From Coenobita brevimanus (Eukaryota; Arthropoda; Malacostraca; Decapoda; Coenobitidae): a stretch of DNA of 64,000 bases. Shown here piece after piece: positions 38,521-48,654 of the stretch. The translations under genes were made by a program, and so were the position numbers. Numbering within the stretch: position 1 is the stretch's first letter; each line of letters begins with the position of its first letter. Location of the stretch: contig CM064713.1 in NCBI GenBank assembly GCA_032717465.1, forward strand, positions 5,560,001 to 5,624,000. Reading direction: 5' to 3'. Below the pieces are notes generated by a model. That model was not told where the DNA came from, did not search any database, and worked only from the letters and a program-made list of their open reading frames with translations.

Positions 38521-38645
38521 ATATAAGGGGTGAGAGAGAGAGAGGGTACATATAAGGGGAGAGAGAGAGAGAGAGAGGGTGTGTGTATTAAGGGGGAAAC
38601 AGGTGTGATAAGGGGAGATGGGATGTCAGAGAGAGAGAGCATTAC
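38075..38645. repeat. (GA)n/(GT)n compound repeat with AAGGGGAGATG units
   Basis: Runs of GAGAGA and GTGTGT alternate with ~30-60 bp units holding TACATATAAGGGG(A/T)GAGAG or AAGGGGAGATGGGATGT. The minus-strand Ser/Leu/Pro frames are repeat artefacts. Confidence 0.85.
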
Positions 38646-39364
38646 AGGAGGAGGGGGGATTCTTACCTCAATTTATGGCGCAGAAAAAATCAAAATGCTT
38701 TCCATGCACTCACCCACGCCATATAAAGATATAATACTGGATGGTTTAGTAGTAATAGTAGTAGTTCATCTGAAATGTGAACGCAGTGGACTGCAGGTTG
38801 GAATTGTTGTGTAATGCTGATCATTATTTTCCCACCAATCACCAGTAATTTATCACAAAATTGTCTGAGATTTCCTCCCCATATCCCATACCCCTGTCAT
38901 CCTGCTCATTATCCTGCCCCCCCCCCTCCCCTTCTAGCTATTTCGTCTTCTCTTTATAATTATCGAGATTGACTAGAAAAATAACAGTTTCAGCCTGCAA
39001 TCCACTGGGTTCACATTTCAGATGTACTTGTGAGTAGAACTACAGTATTCCTACTACTACTACCACCACTAAAACCATCCAGTCTGATATTTTGATATGG
39101 CGTGGCAGAGTCCACAGTGAGCATCCTTACTTTTTTTTTTTTTTCTGGGTTATGAATTGTGAAAAGAACTCCCCCCCCCCTCCCTGACTCTCTCTCTCCA
39201 TTAACATTTTTTCCCCTTCATTATTTACATCCTTTTTCATTGCCATGTACCTTGAATCTCAAATGTAACGTGTTGAACACTGGAGTACAAAATAAAGTGG
39301 TGGAAGACTATCTACCCTGTTTCATGTATCCTCTGTAGTAGTGTAGAAGACAATACTTACCAGG
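38646..39364. repeat. Spacer with two family C fragments
   Basis: Family C fragments (GCAGTGGACTGCAGGTTGGA at ~38782; CAGCCTGCAATCCACTGGGT at ~38990) lie in opposite orientations about 200 bp apart. Short C- and T-runs otherwise. Confidence 0.5.
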
Positions 39365-39550
39365 CCCCTGGATCAATAGGGGGGAATAAGGCCTTGGTGT
39401 TCAGCAGTGGTAAAATTAGTTCACATATTTTGTACCAGATGGCAGCACTGGTAAAATTAGTTCACATATTTGCCAATAGATGGCAGCACCGTCGACTCCG
39501 ATAGGCGACGAAAGCGCCATCTACCAGGCTAAAAATCAGGAGGGGGCCAT
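39365..39550. repeat. Left flank of palindromic element, with three AGATGGCAGC/GCGCCATCT sites
   Basis: A partial direct copy of the palindrome arm (TGTTCAGCAGTGG at 39398 and 39577; AATTAGTTCACATATTT twice). It includes CTCF-like words at 39434-39449, 39472-39490 and 39513-39528 (the last inverted, GCGCCATCTACCAGG). Confidence 0.75.
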
Positions 39551-39871
39551 CAATAGGGAATCATAAGGCCCGGGTGTTCAGCAGTGGTAGAAGCTTCCAG
39601 GTTTTCCCACCAGATGGCAGCACCAGTCTTCTCAGGAACAGGAAAACATAAGACCCCTTCCCTGTGCAACCAAAAACAGTTCAATGGATGACCAATAGAT
39701 GGCAGCACCATTGTTAGTGTTGCCATCTATTGGTCATTCTTTGAACTATTTTTGGTTGCACAAGGGAGGGGTCCTATGTTTTCCTGTTCCTGAGAAGACT
39801 GGTGCTGCCATCTGGTGGGAAAAACTGGAAGCTTCTACCACTGCGGAACCTGGTTTTATGATTCCCTATTG
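39551..39871. repeat. Near-perfect 321-bp palindrome carrying CTCF-like motifs
   Basis: The left arm starts CAATAGGGAATCATAA and the right arm ends TTATGATTCCCTATTG. Inner arms match through AGAAGCTTCCAGGTTTTCCC, TGTTTTCCTG/CAGGAAAACA, TGCAACCAAAAAC and CCAATAGATGGCAGCAC, around a centre of ~11 bp at 39710-39720. Arms are about 150 bp with few mismatches and small length differences. The motifs CCACCAGATGGCAGCAC (39608) and CCAATAGATGGCAGCAC (39692), with their inverted partners (39719, 39801), resemble the CTCF core. The outer end also starts the polypurine blocks (39855 and 53875). Confidence 0.85.
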
Positions 39872-40014
39872 CTAAATCCCGGAGCTCACCAAATTTTTTT
39901 TCGCTCTCCCATATTTAGGAATTAAAACACACACAAGACGATTTTATTTGCCTGGGCAAAAATATTAATAATTAGATAAACTACATAAAACCGCTCTTCA
40001 GGCAGATGATGTGG
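39872..40014. other. Leader of polypurine block, repeated at 53890-54060
   Basis: AAATCCCGGAG, a CACACAAGACGATTTTATTTG word and neighbouring sequence recur near 53893-53970 (AAATCCCGGAGTTTGCCAAA, ACACAGAAGACGAGTTTATT). They mark a common left boundary of the two purine blocks. Confidence 0.65.
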
Positions 40015-41480
40015 ACGAGGAGGAGGAGGGGGGGAAGGGGATTTGGAGGAAGACGAGGATTAGGAAAGGGACGAGGATTTGGTGTGGGGACGAGTATTAG
40101 TAGGGGGTACGAGGATTAGGAAGGGAGACGAGGATTAAGAAGGGGGACGAGGATTAGGATGGGAGACGAGGATTTGGAAGGGGGACGAGGATTAGGAGGG
40201 GGCGAAGATCAGGAAGGGGAAAAGAATTAGGAGGAAGACGAGGATTAGGAGGGGGCGAGGATTAGGAGGGGGACGTGGATTAGGAGGGGGGACGAGGATG
40301 AGGGGGAAGAAAGGGGACAAGGATGAGGGGGAAGAGAGGGGACGAGGATGAGGGGGAAGAGAGGGGACGAGAAGGAGGAGGGGGGATGAGGAGGAGGAGG
40401 AGGAAAAGGGGACAGAGAGGGGATGGGGAGGGAGAGGAGAGGGGATGAGGAGGAGGGGACGGAGAGGGAATGAGGAGGGGGTGGAGAGGGGATGAGGAGG
40501 AGGGGGAAGAGAGAGAATGAGAAGGAAGGGACGAGGATGATAAGAGGGGAAGAGGAGGGGGGACGAGGGGGAAGAGGAAGGGGGACGAGAGGCAGAAGGG
40601 GAGGATGAAGAGGTTGAGGGGGGTGGGGGTGAGGAGGATAGGAAAAGTGGGGAGGAGAGGATGAGGAGGGGGAGAGGATGATGATGAGCGGGATGTGGGG
40701 AAGAGGAGGATGAGGATGCGCGCGGTGGGGGAGAGGATGAGGAGGTGGAGGAAAGAGGATGAGAACGAGGGAATGGGGAGAGGATGAGGACGAGGGAGGA
40801 GGGGGAAGATGAGGAAGAGGGGGGTGGGGAGGAGGAGGAGGAGGAGGCTGGGGGAAGAGGAGGAGGAGGATGAAGGGGAGGATGAGGAAGAGAGGGGTGA
40901 GGGAAAAGAGGAGGATGAGAGGATGGGGGAGAGGATGAGGTGGAGTGGGGTGGGGGAGAGGAGGAGGAGGAGAGGGTGGGGGAGGAGGATGAGGGGGGTG
41001 GAGGAAGAGGATGAGTGGTTGGGGGAGGAGGAGAGGGAGTATGATGACAAAGTGGAGGGGAAGAAGGGAGAAGGGGGGAGGAAGAGGAGAAAGGGGGGGA
41101 TGATGATGATGATGATGATAAGGTGGAGGAGGAGGGGGGGGATGGCGAGGAGGCTGGCACAGAGGAAGACGAGTGATAAGAAGAAGGGGGAGGGAGGACG
41201 AGGAAGAGAAAGGGGAAGGGGAAAGAGGAGAAGAGGGACGGGTGACGAGGAGGAGAAAGGGGATGGGGGCAGAGGTGAAGGGGGAGGGGGGATGAGGAGA
41301 AGAAAGGGGAGGGGGGAAAGGGAGACGGGGGAGGGGGGAAGAGGAGATGGGGGAGGGGAGGAAGAGGAGGAGGAGATGGAGAGGGGGAAGAGGAGAAGGG
41401 GATGGGGGGAGGAAGTTGGCAATCCAGGAGGTGGAGGAAGGTTGGCAATGAGGGAGAGAAGGAGGAGGCTGGCATTGAGG
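40015..41480. repeat. Polypurine low-complexity block, part 1
   Basis: Nearly pure G/A on the plus strand. It begins as units of about 17-20 bp (GGGGGACGAGGATTAGGAAG) and grades into GGA/GAGGAA runs with an (ATG)n at 41099-41118. The last part (40830-41190) is matched at 42550-42850, including ACAGAGGAAGACGAG. The long frames on both strands reflect absent stop triplets. Confidence 0.92.
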
Positions 41481-42372
41481 GAGGGGAGGGGGAAGGAGGA
41501 GGAGGAGGAGGAGGTTGGCACTGAGGGAGGGGAGGAGGAGGAGGTTGGCACTCAGGGAGGGGAGGAGCAGGAGGTTGGCACTCAGGGAGAGGAGGAGCAG
41601 GAGGTTGGCACTCAGGGAGAGGAGGAGGAGAAGGAGGAGGTTGACACTTAGGGAGAGGAGAAGGAGGAAGTTGGCACTGAGGGAGAGAAGGAGGAGGAGG
41701 TTGGCACTGAGGGAGAGAAGGAGGAGGTTGGCACTGAGTGAGAGAAGGAGGAGGTTGGCACTGAGGGAGAGTAGAAGGCTAGCACTAAGGAAGAGGAGGA
41801 GGAGGAGGTTGGCACTGAGGGAGAGGAGAAGGAGGAGGCTGGCACTGAGGGAGAGGAGAAGGAGGAGGCTGGCACTGAGGGAGAGGAGAAGGAGGAGGCT
41901 GGCACTGAGGGAGAGGAGAAGGAGGAGGCTGGCACTGAGGGAGAGGAAGTGGAGGAGGTTGGCACTGAGGGAGAGGAGGAGGTGGAGGAGGTTGGTACTG
42001 AGAGAGAAGAGGAGGAGGTTGGCACTGAGGGAGAGGAGAAGGAGGAGGCTGGCACTGAGGGAGAGGAGAAGGAGGAGGCTGGCACTGAGGGAGAGGAAGT
42101 GGAGGAGGTTGGCCCTGAGGGAGAGGAGGAGGTGGAGGAGGTTGGTACTGAGAGAGAAGAGGAGGAGGTTGGCACTGAGGGAGAGGAGGAGGAGGAGGTT
42201 GACACTGAGGGAAAGGAGGAGGAGGTTGGCACTGAGGGAGAGGAGGAGGAGGAGGAGGAGGAGGAAGAGGTTGACACTGAGGGAAAGGAGGAGGAGGTTG
42301 GCACTGAGGGAGAGGAGGAGGAAGAGGTTGGCACTCAGGGAGAGTAGAAGGTTGGATCTGAGGTAGAGGAGA

Positions 42373-42400
<28 letters not shown>
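41481..42400. repeat. 30-bp minisatellite (GAGGTTGGCACTGAGGGAGA core)
   Basis: About 30 units of GGAGAGGAGAAGGAGGAGGC plus TGGCACTGAG. Units at 41820-41940 are almost identical 30-mers. Unit length is a multiple of three, so all frames stay open. The encoded EEVGTEGEE or RRRLALRER repeats are not evidence of a gene. Confidence 0.95.
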
Positions 42401-42404
<4 letters not shown>

Positions 42405-42408
<4 letters not shown>

Positions 42409-42552
42409 AGTTGGAGGATTACATAGGATTACATGGGAAAGCAAACAGCAATAGACCTAATGGTCCTTTCGAGGCTGCTTGTTACAGAGTAAACTATGAC
42501 TACAAGATCTAACTCTACATGCTGGAGAGTAAGGATAATAAAGCAAGAAGGT
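42405..42552. repeat. Conserved spacer cassette, copy 1
   Basis: GGATTACATAGGATTACATG, GGTCCTTTCGAGGCTGCTTG, ACTATGACTACAAGATCTAA and TAAAGCAAGAAG. It recurs at 43670-43806 and 54588-54715. It is the only non-purine sequence within the block and closes each repeat segment. Confidence 0.88.
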
Positions 42553-43669
42553 GAAAGAGGAGGAGGAGGAGGAGGAGGAGGGGGATGGGGAAGAGAAGGA
42601 GGAGGGGGGTTGGGGAAGAGGAGGAAGAGGGGTGGGTGGGAAGAGAAGGATGAAGGGATGGGGGAAGAGGATGAGTGGGTGGGGGAGGAGGAGGGGGAGT
42701 ATGATGACAAGGTGGAGGAGAAGGGGGGAGGAAGAGGAGAAGGGGGTGATGATGATGATGATGATGATGATGACAAGGTGGAGGAGGAAGAGGGAGGGGA
42801 TGACGAGGAGTTTGGCACAGAGGAAGACGAGGGATGAGAAGAAGGAGGAGGGAGAACGAGGAAGAGAAAGGGGAGGGAGAAACAGGAGAAGGGGGAGGGG
42901 GGACGAGGAGGAGAAAGGGGAGGGGGGAAGCGGCGATGGGGAGGGGGGAAGAGGAGGAGGAGATGGGGAAGGGGGGAAGAGGAGAAAGGGATGGGAGGAG
43001 GAGGTTGGCACTGCGGGAGGTGGAGGCAGGTTGGCAATGAGAAGAAGGAGGAGGAGGAGGAGGAGGTTGGCACTGGGGGAGAGGAGAAGGAAGTTGGCAC
43101 TGAGGGAGAGGAGGAGGAGGAGGTTGGCACTGAGGGAGAGGAGGAGGCGGAGGAGGTTGGCACTAAGGGAGAGGAGGAGAAGTAGGAGGTTGGCACTGAG
43201 GTAGAGGAGGAGGAAGAGGCTGGCACTAAGGGAGAGGAGGAGGAGGAGGTTGGCACTGAGGGAGGGGAGGAGGAGGAGGAGGAGGAGATTGGCACTGAGA
43301 GAGGGATGGGAGGAAGAAGGTTGGCACTGAGGGAGAGAAGAAGGAAGTTGGCACTGAGGGAGAGGAGGAGGAGGAGGTTGGCACTGAAGGAGACAAGGAG
43401 GAGGAAGAGGAGGAGGAGGAGGTTGGCACTGAAGGAGACAAGGAGGAGGAAGAGGAGGAGGAGGAGGTTGGCACTGAGGGAGGGGAGGAGGAGGAGGTTG
43501 GCACTGAGGGAGAGGAGGAGGAGGAGGAGGAGGAGGTTGGCATTGAGGGAGAGGAGGAGGAGGTGGTTGGCATTGAGGGAGAGGAGAAGGAGGAGGTTGG
43601 CACTAAGGGAGAGGAGGAGGAGGAGGAGGAGGAGGAGGCGGTTGACACTGAGGGAGAGGAGGAGGAGGA
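42553..43669. repeat. Polypurine block, part 2 (duplicate of part 1)
   Basis: GGA-rich stretch with (GAT)n at 42746-42773, ACAGAGGAAGACGAG at 42818, then 30-bp GGCACTGAGGGAGAGGAG units from 43005. It repeats the order of 40830-42400 in shorter form. Confidence 0.9.
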
Positions 43670-43806
43670 GGATTACATAGGATTACACAGGAAAGCAAAC
43701 AGAAACAGACCTTATGGTCCTTTCGAGGCTGCTTGTTACAGAGAAAACTATGACTACAAGATCTAACTCTACATGCTGAAGGATAAGGATAGTAAAGCAA
43801 GAAGGC
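43670..43806. repeat. Conserved spacer cassette, copy 2
   Basis: ACATAGGATTACACAGGAAA, TATGGTCCTTTCGAGGCTGC, ACAAGATCTAACTCTACATG, AGTAAAGCAAGAAG. Confidence 0.88.
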
Positions 43807-44012
43807 TCTCCCCACCACCAAACCCTCCAGGAAAAAGTGAGAAAAACCACCATGCAGCATGGATAAACTGACATGGAAATTTCACAGGAAATACTGGAAA
43901 GGAAAAGTCACATTTTATAATACTTGGTCTATAAGCTACCCGTCTGGGCAACCTGAAAGAGAAAGTAAACAAATAAATTAATAGTTATGGCATGACATTA
44001 TAAACCGGTACG
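43807..44012. other. Non-repetitive island within the polypurine block
   Basis: 206 bp of mixed composition with no match elsewhere in the window and no supported gene. Confidence 0.5.
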
Positions 44013-44770
44013 TTAAGAAGGAGGAGGAGGAGGAAGAGGAGGAGGAGGAAGGTTGTTACAGAGGGATAGGAGGAAGAGGAGGAGGTTGGCACTGAGGAAG
44101 AGTCGAAGGTTGGCAATGAGGGAGAGGAGGAGGAGGAGGAAGAGGAAGGTTGGTATTGAGGGGGAGGAGGAGGAGGAGGTTGGCACTGAGGGAGAGTAGA
44201 AGGTTGGCACTGAGGGAGAGAAGAAGGAGGAGGAGGAGGAGGAGAAGGAGGTTGGTGCTGAGGGAGAGGAGGAGGAGGTTGGCACAGAGGGAGAGGAGGA
44301 GGAGGTTGATACTGAGGGAGAGGAGGAGGAGGAGGAAGAGGAGGACGTTAACACTGATGGAGAGGAGGAGGTTGCCACCGAGGGGAAGGAGGAGGAGGTT
44401 GGCATTGAGAGGGGGGTAGGATTAGGAGGTTGAGGTTGGCACTGAGAAGGATCAGGATTAGGATAAGTAGGTTGGCACTGAGAGGGGGTTAGATTTGGAG
44501 GAGGTTGGCACTGAGGGGGAGTAGAAATAGGAGAAGGAAGTTGGCACTGAGAAAGATCAGGATTAGGAGAAGGTTGGCACTGAGGGGGAAGGGGGGTAGG
44601 ATTAGGAGGACGCTGGGACTGAGAAGGATCAGGATTAGGAGGAGAAGGTTGGCACTGAGGGGAGGTAGAATTAGGAGGTTGGCACTAAGAGGGGGATAGG
44701 ATTAGGAGGAGGTTGGCACTGAGGAGTGTAGGATTAGGAGAAGGTGGAGGTTGGCACTGAGGGAGAAGGA
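44013..44770. repeat. Polypurine block, part 3 (minisatellite)
   Basis: GGCACTGAGGGAGAGGAGGA units grade into GGTTGGCACTGAGAAGGATC and GGATTAGGAGGAGGTTGGCA variants, ending at the splice-like cassette. Confidence 0.9.
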
Positions 44771-44780
44771 GGCAACTCAC

Positions 44781-44848
44781 CTGGAGATGTCTTGTGCTCC
44801 AGGGCGGCTTGGTCTGCTGGTGAGAGCGTGGGTGTGGTAGTGAGGGTG
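44781..44848 (-). other. 68-bp cassette with splice signals, copy 1
   Basis: On the minus strand: acceptor ATTGTCTCATTTCAG, 68 bp, donor CCAG|GTGAGT. Frames 1 (HPHYHTHALTSRPSRP) and 2 (TLTTTPTLSPADQAALEHKT) are both open. A same-length copy with intact signals lies at 55657-55724. Copies at 49456-49523 and 60362-60431 have damaged acceptors. It could be an exon of an unrecognised minus-strand transcript. Confidence 0.4.
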
Positions 44849-44889
44849 CTGAAATGAGACAATAGTGAGTAAATAAAATACCTATTAAC

Positions 44890-44890
44890 T

Positions 44891-44944
<54 letters not shown>
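44890..44944. repeat. (CA)n microsatellite
   Basis: Uninterrupted CA run at the position filled by other repeats in the sister units (49569, 60541). Confidence 0.97.
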
Positions 44945-44946
<2 letters not shown>

Positions 44947-45149
44947 CCTTAACATCCTATTGCATACTGTTTATACCTCATCATGTAGTTTGTTACCTAC
45001 TCCTCCTACTAGCATACAATTTAATTTAAGGAGTCCTTGATTAATAAAAGGGTTGATGTAGACTGTATCCCAATCCATCAGTAACAAAAGTCTACCCTAA
45101 ACTGAATGAGTCATGGAAATAGTAATAACAAAATATCTGTGAACACCAT

Positions 45150-45420
45150 TACGTTGAGTGAGACGATTGAGAAGTGAAGGAGCGTAGGGGTCTTGATGTG
45201 GTTTGGCCAAGTGGAGAGGATGGAGAAAAAGACACTGACTAGGAGTGTGTAAAGTGACACGGGAGGGATAGGGAAGGGGAGACCGAGAATGAGACGGAGG
45301 GATGGGATACAGACGAGAAGGGGATATGTAAGCTGGAGAGAGGTCAGTCAGATGACAGAGGATAATGCGTTTGTGGCCAACCCTGACGGAAATCAAGCGT
45401 GTAGCGACACAGACAGATAA
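45150..45420 (+). mobile_element. Diverged LINE 3' end, unit copy 1
   Basis: GTGGTTTGGCCAAGTGGAGA, GGGGAGACCGAGAATGAGAC, and the ending GGCCAACCCTGACGGAAATC, GTGTAGCGACACAGACAGAT. It is a LINE-A relative with its own tail sequence. Copies at 50095-50400 and 56285-56600 are at the same place in the neighbouring units, so the LINE was duplicated with the unit. Confidence 0.75.
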
Positions 45421-45887
45421 TGAGACATAGATGTAGACATAGATCAAGATAGAAAGAGACATGTAAGGATATACAGGCAAAATAATATATAGTGTCACGG
45501 GAGTCAAACCCAGGCTGCTCTAAGCTTATATCAATAAAGACAAATAATCCAAGCAATACCATAACGTATCATTCATTTTACTCTTGCTAACTTCAAACGA
45601 TTTTACTTGTTACTGGGACAGGTCTTCCCTTAGGTTTCGTAACATTTTTCACAGCGATTTATTTCAATATTACATCTTAGCCTTTTATTGTATATAATTT
45701 ATCTCTCTTAACATCAATGCGTGTATTAACATGACGAGCTAATGAGGCAAAATGAGCAGAGCATATCGCCACCGAGGAAACGTTACGAAATAAATATATT
45801 AGAACTAAACATAATAATACATGCTATTTGTCATTTTTGTGTAGATACAAATCGCGTCAATAACAAAAGAGATAATACTGAAGTGTA
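45421..45887. repeat. Inter-element spacer, unit copy 1
   Basis: AT-rich DNA matching 50401-50865 and 56601-57063. It includes an extra copy of the terminal motif (GAGCAGAGCATATCGCCACC, 45752-45792). Confidence 0.75.
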
Positions 45888-48094
45888 ATGTAGAAACTAA
45901 ATCGCTAAGGAAGAGGTGTTACGAATCTCCAGGTCCACCAAGAATACAAGGGTGAGTCTGCGTTGCCATGCATACCACTGGTCTTCCCCCTCACACGAGC
46001 GACGTCTCTATCATCCTCACTCCGCGGTGACCAGCATAAAAATGGCGATATATCTATAACTTCACCTCCCAGCTGTGTGTTTTTGGTACAGGCGGATGTG
46101 TATATGGGTATTACAACACTGGATCACTTATGTATCGCCTGTGTACCTGAACAACATTATTTAAGCCAAAAATAATAGTCGAAAAGTGTTGCCAATAAAA
46201 GGAGGAAACATACTATCCCACTTACACTCTTAAAACAACTAAAAACAGCTTTACTTTCTAGTTCGTAATAAACTAATGGTTTGTATCCTGTTAATATCAG
46301 CAGTACCTATATTTTCCACTCCATATCTCTTTTATTTTCTTATTGTTCTTGTGCTACAATCCACACCTGGTCAACAGGTAATGCAGTCATGATGTGGGAA
46401 CTGTTGTGTGTCAGTCTGTGCTGGAAAAGGTTCGAGATTTTGGTTCAACTGCTTCCTTTACGCCAGGTAATGTGTGTTTAAGCTGCAGTTATCATTGATG
46501 CGGCTGTCTGGCTGAACCCAAGGGAACACATGCCATGTAACAATAGTAACTGGACCATCAGCTGAGTAAATTAAACCCGAGTATTTAGGAAAATGCTGGA
46601 GCACTGGCAGGTTCGAAGCATGGTTGGTCTGAAGTGGTTGGTGTGGTGGATGAAAGAAGGGTGTAGTGCAGAAAGGGAAAAATAGGAGAGGATAGGCCAA
46701 GACTGATGCTGTGTGAGAACAGAACATTTGTTAGGGTAGGATGAGACAGGCCAGATGTCAGGCAAAGTTTTACTGTACAAAATACACCAGGTAAAGTGAT
46801 TTGAAATGCTCAGGTAAACTTATACCTGCTGTTTCTGTTCTTGGTATCCAGACCTGACAGTCTTAACACAACACCACCAATCATTGGAACTTACTGTTTT
46901 AATGGTAATATTATTTTAGCTGCGTTGATTTATTTCTGAACTATTACTGTTAATTATGTATGCATGAAGGAGACATTTTATTAGGTAGTTACGCAGTGTG
47001 ATTAAAACAGAAAACCTATCTACGTTAACAACACAGTTCGCAAACACGCTGATTTACTTCAGCCAAAACCTGTGCTGTATGTATAAAGTGTTCTAAACAC
47101 AAACTGTGTATGAAACTGCCTATATATACGATTATCTCACTCAGGCAGCTAATAAACAATTTATAATTTAATAAGTCAATATCAGTGTAATAAAATATGA
47201 AAAACAAACCACCGATCATACTAGATAACCTATGGCGTTTGGTTTGTCGTGTCCATTGTGTAGGATCCTTTATGAATACCTCCCTAAAGCTCTCACAACA
47301 CGCACGGGCCATAGCTATAAATTTTTCTATGCCTAAGTTTCGTATAAGATTCATTGACTACAATTTATCTCCATTCATAACGCTACCAAACACTTCACTA
47401 TCGAACTAAGAGAGAATACTACAGTGGAAAATTCAAAAGACAAATGTATTTCTGATACTTCACTGTTGTAGGAACGTGTTTATTGCAAGAAATGCCTTGG
47501 ATGCTTTGTGAATACAGCTGGCATAGTTCCCAGATCACAGTGTATTATGGGATGACGAGTTTACGAAGATTTACAACACAAGTAGATATGTATTAAAGAC
47601 AGTATCGAAAGAATTAAATATTTTACGTATTACTAAGAAAATATCATGCCTTAATTTATTAAAAACGAGAAACCTGAGTTATTTTCATTTGTTTTTAAGA
47701 CGGACGTGGGATGATGGTATTGGTCTGTAACTTGGCACCACCGTAAGAGTATTAAATTTGCCTTACATAAATTTGTTCAGGTATAAACGCGATACATAAC
47801 TGATATCAGAGTTGTAACATACTTGTACCCACCCGCCTATACCAAAGAAACAAGCATGGATGTTACATTCGTGGAAATATCGTCATTTTTATGTGGGCCA
47901 CCGAGGAGAAAGGATGAGGGGGACGTTGAGTGCTCGCTCTCGCTCTACGTTAGGGGTTCCCACACATGGGGACGTGTGAGGGATTTGGATATTTCAGGGG
48001 GATTTATACAGACATGATTAAAAATGGCCAAAGTATCATTCTGATGGTGTTCCTTGTACTTATTTTATGATCAAATGCTTTTTGGATTTTAAAC

Positions 48095-48372
48095 GGGCGT
48101 GTGCCTGCGCTCCTTTCTTCCTATTTCTCCCATCTTTCCTGTCACTTTATTACTTTTCTTTCCTTTACAAGTATCTTTACATTGACTGACAAGCCTAATG
48201 GTTTCCTGTAATACAAGAAACCATTTACAACGCTGGGTGGTAACCATATAACCAAACCATACGTGCTCCCTACATGTCAACAAGTGGGTTGGTGGAGGGT
48301 TAGTGCCCCTCCCTATAAAACAAATAACTCAGTATCAATTGGCCACCCCTTACGGGAGTATGGCGTCTGGCA

Positions 48373-48404
<32 letters not shown>
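48095..48404 (+). mobile_element. SINE-B, best-preserved copy, inside Foldback-like copy 1
   Basis: Complete form: pyrimidine-rich 5' part, TTGACTGACAAGCCTAATGG, hairpin GGTTTCCTGTAATACAAGAAACC, GCTGGGTGGTAACCATATAA, CAACAAGTGGGTTGGTGGAG, GCCACCCCTTACGGGAGTAT, GGCGTCTGGCAATAGATAGA with seven GATA. The empty site is visible in copy 2 (53070-53080, AAACGGGCGTATTAGGAG), so it inserted after the duplication. Confidence 0.9.
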
Positions 48405-48654
48405 TACTAGGAGTAAGGTTAGTGTTTTGGATCTCAGATATTGTATAATAATGATACATAGAAATACCTCATTAAAATATTGCCAAACCTTTATAAGTAT
48501 CTCTATAATACCGCTAGACTTCCTGCCGTTACACTGTACACAGTACTGCTAAATGGAAGTATATAACTCTTGACTCTATAATTTAATTATTTAAAATATA
48601 CCTCTCCCCCCCAAGAGTTTATGACATGGACGTCTCTCCTGTTGGCGGGAAAGC

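Noticed and set aside
38114..38642. Ser/Leu/Pro minus-strand ORFs
   Set aside because: Translation of (GA)n/(GT)n compound repeats.
40192..44699. ORFs of 200-430 codons rich in Ser/Pro, Glu/Gly or Arg/Leu
   Set aside because: Purine-only DNA excludes stop codons on one strand and the 30-bp repeat keeps frames open. Neighbouring frames on both strands are equally open.
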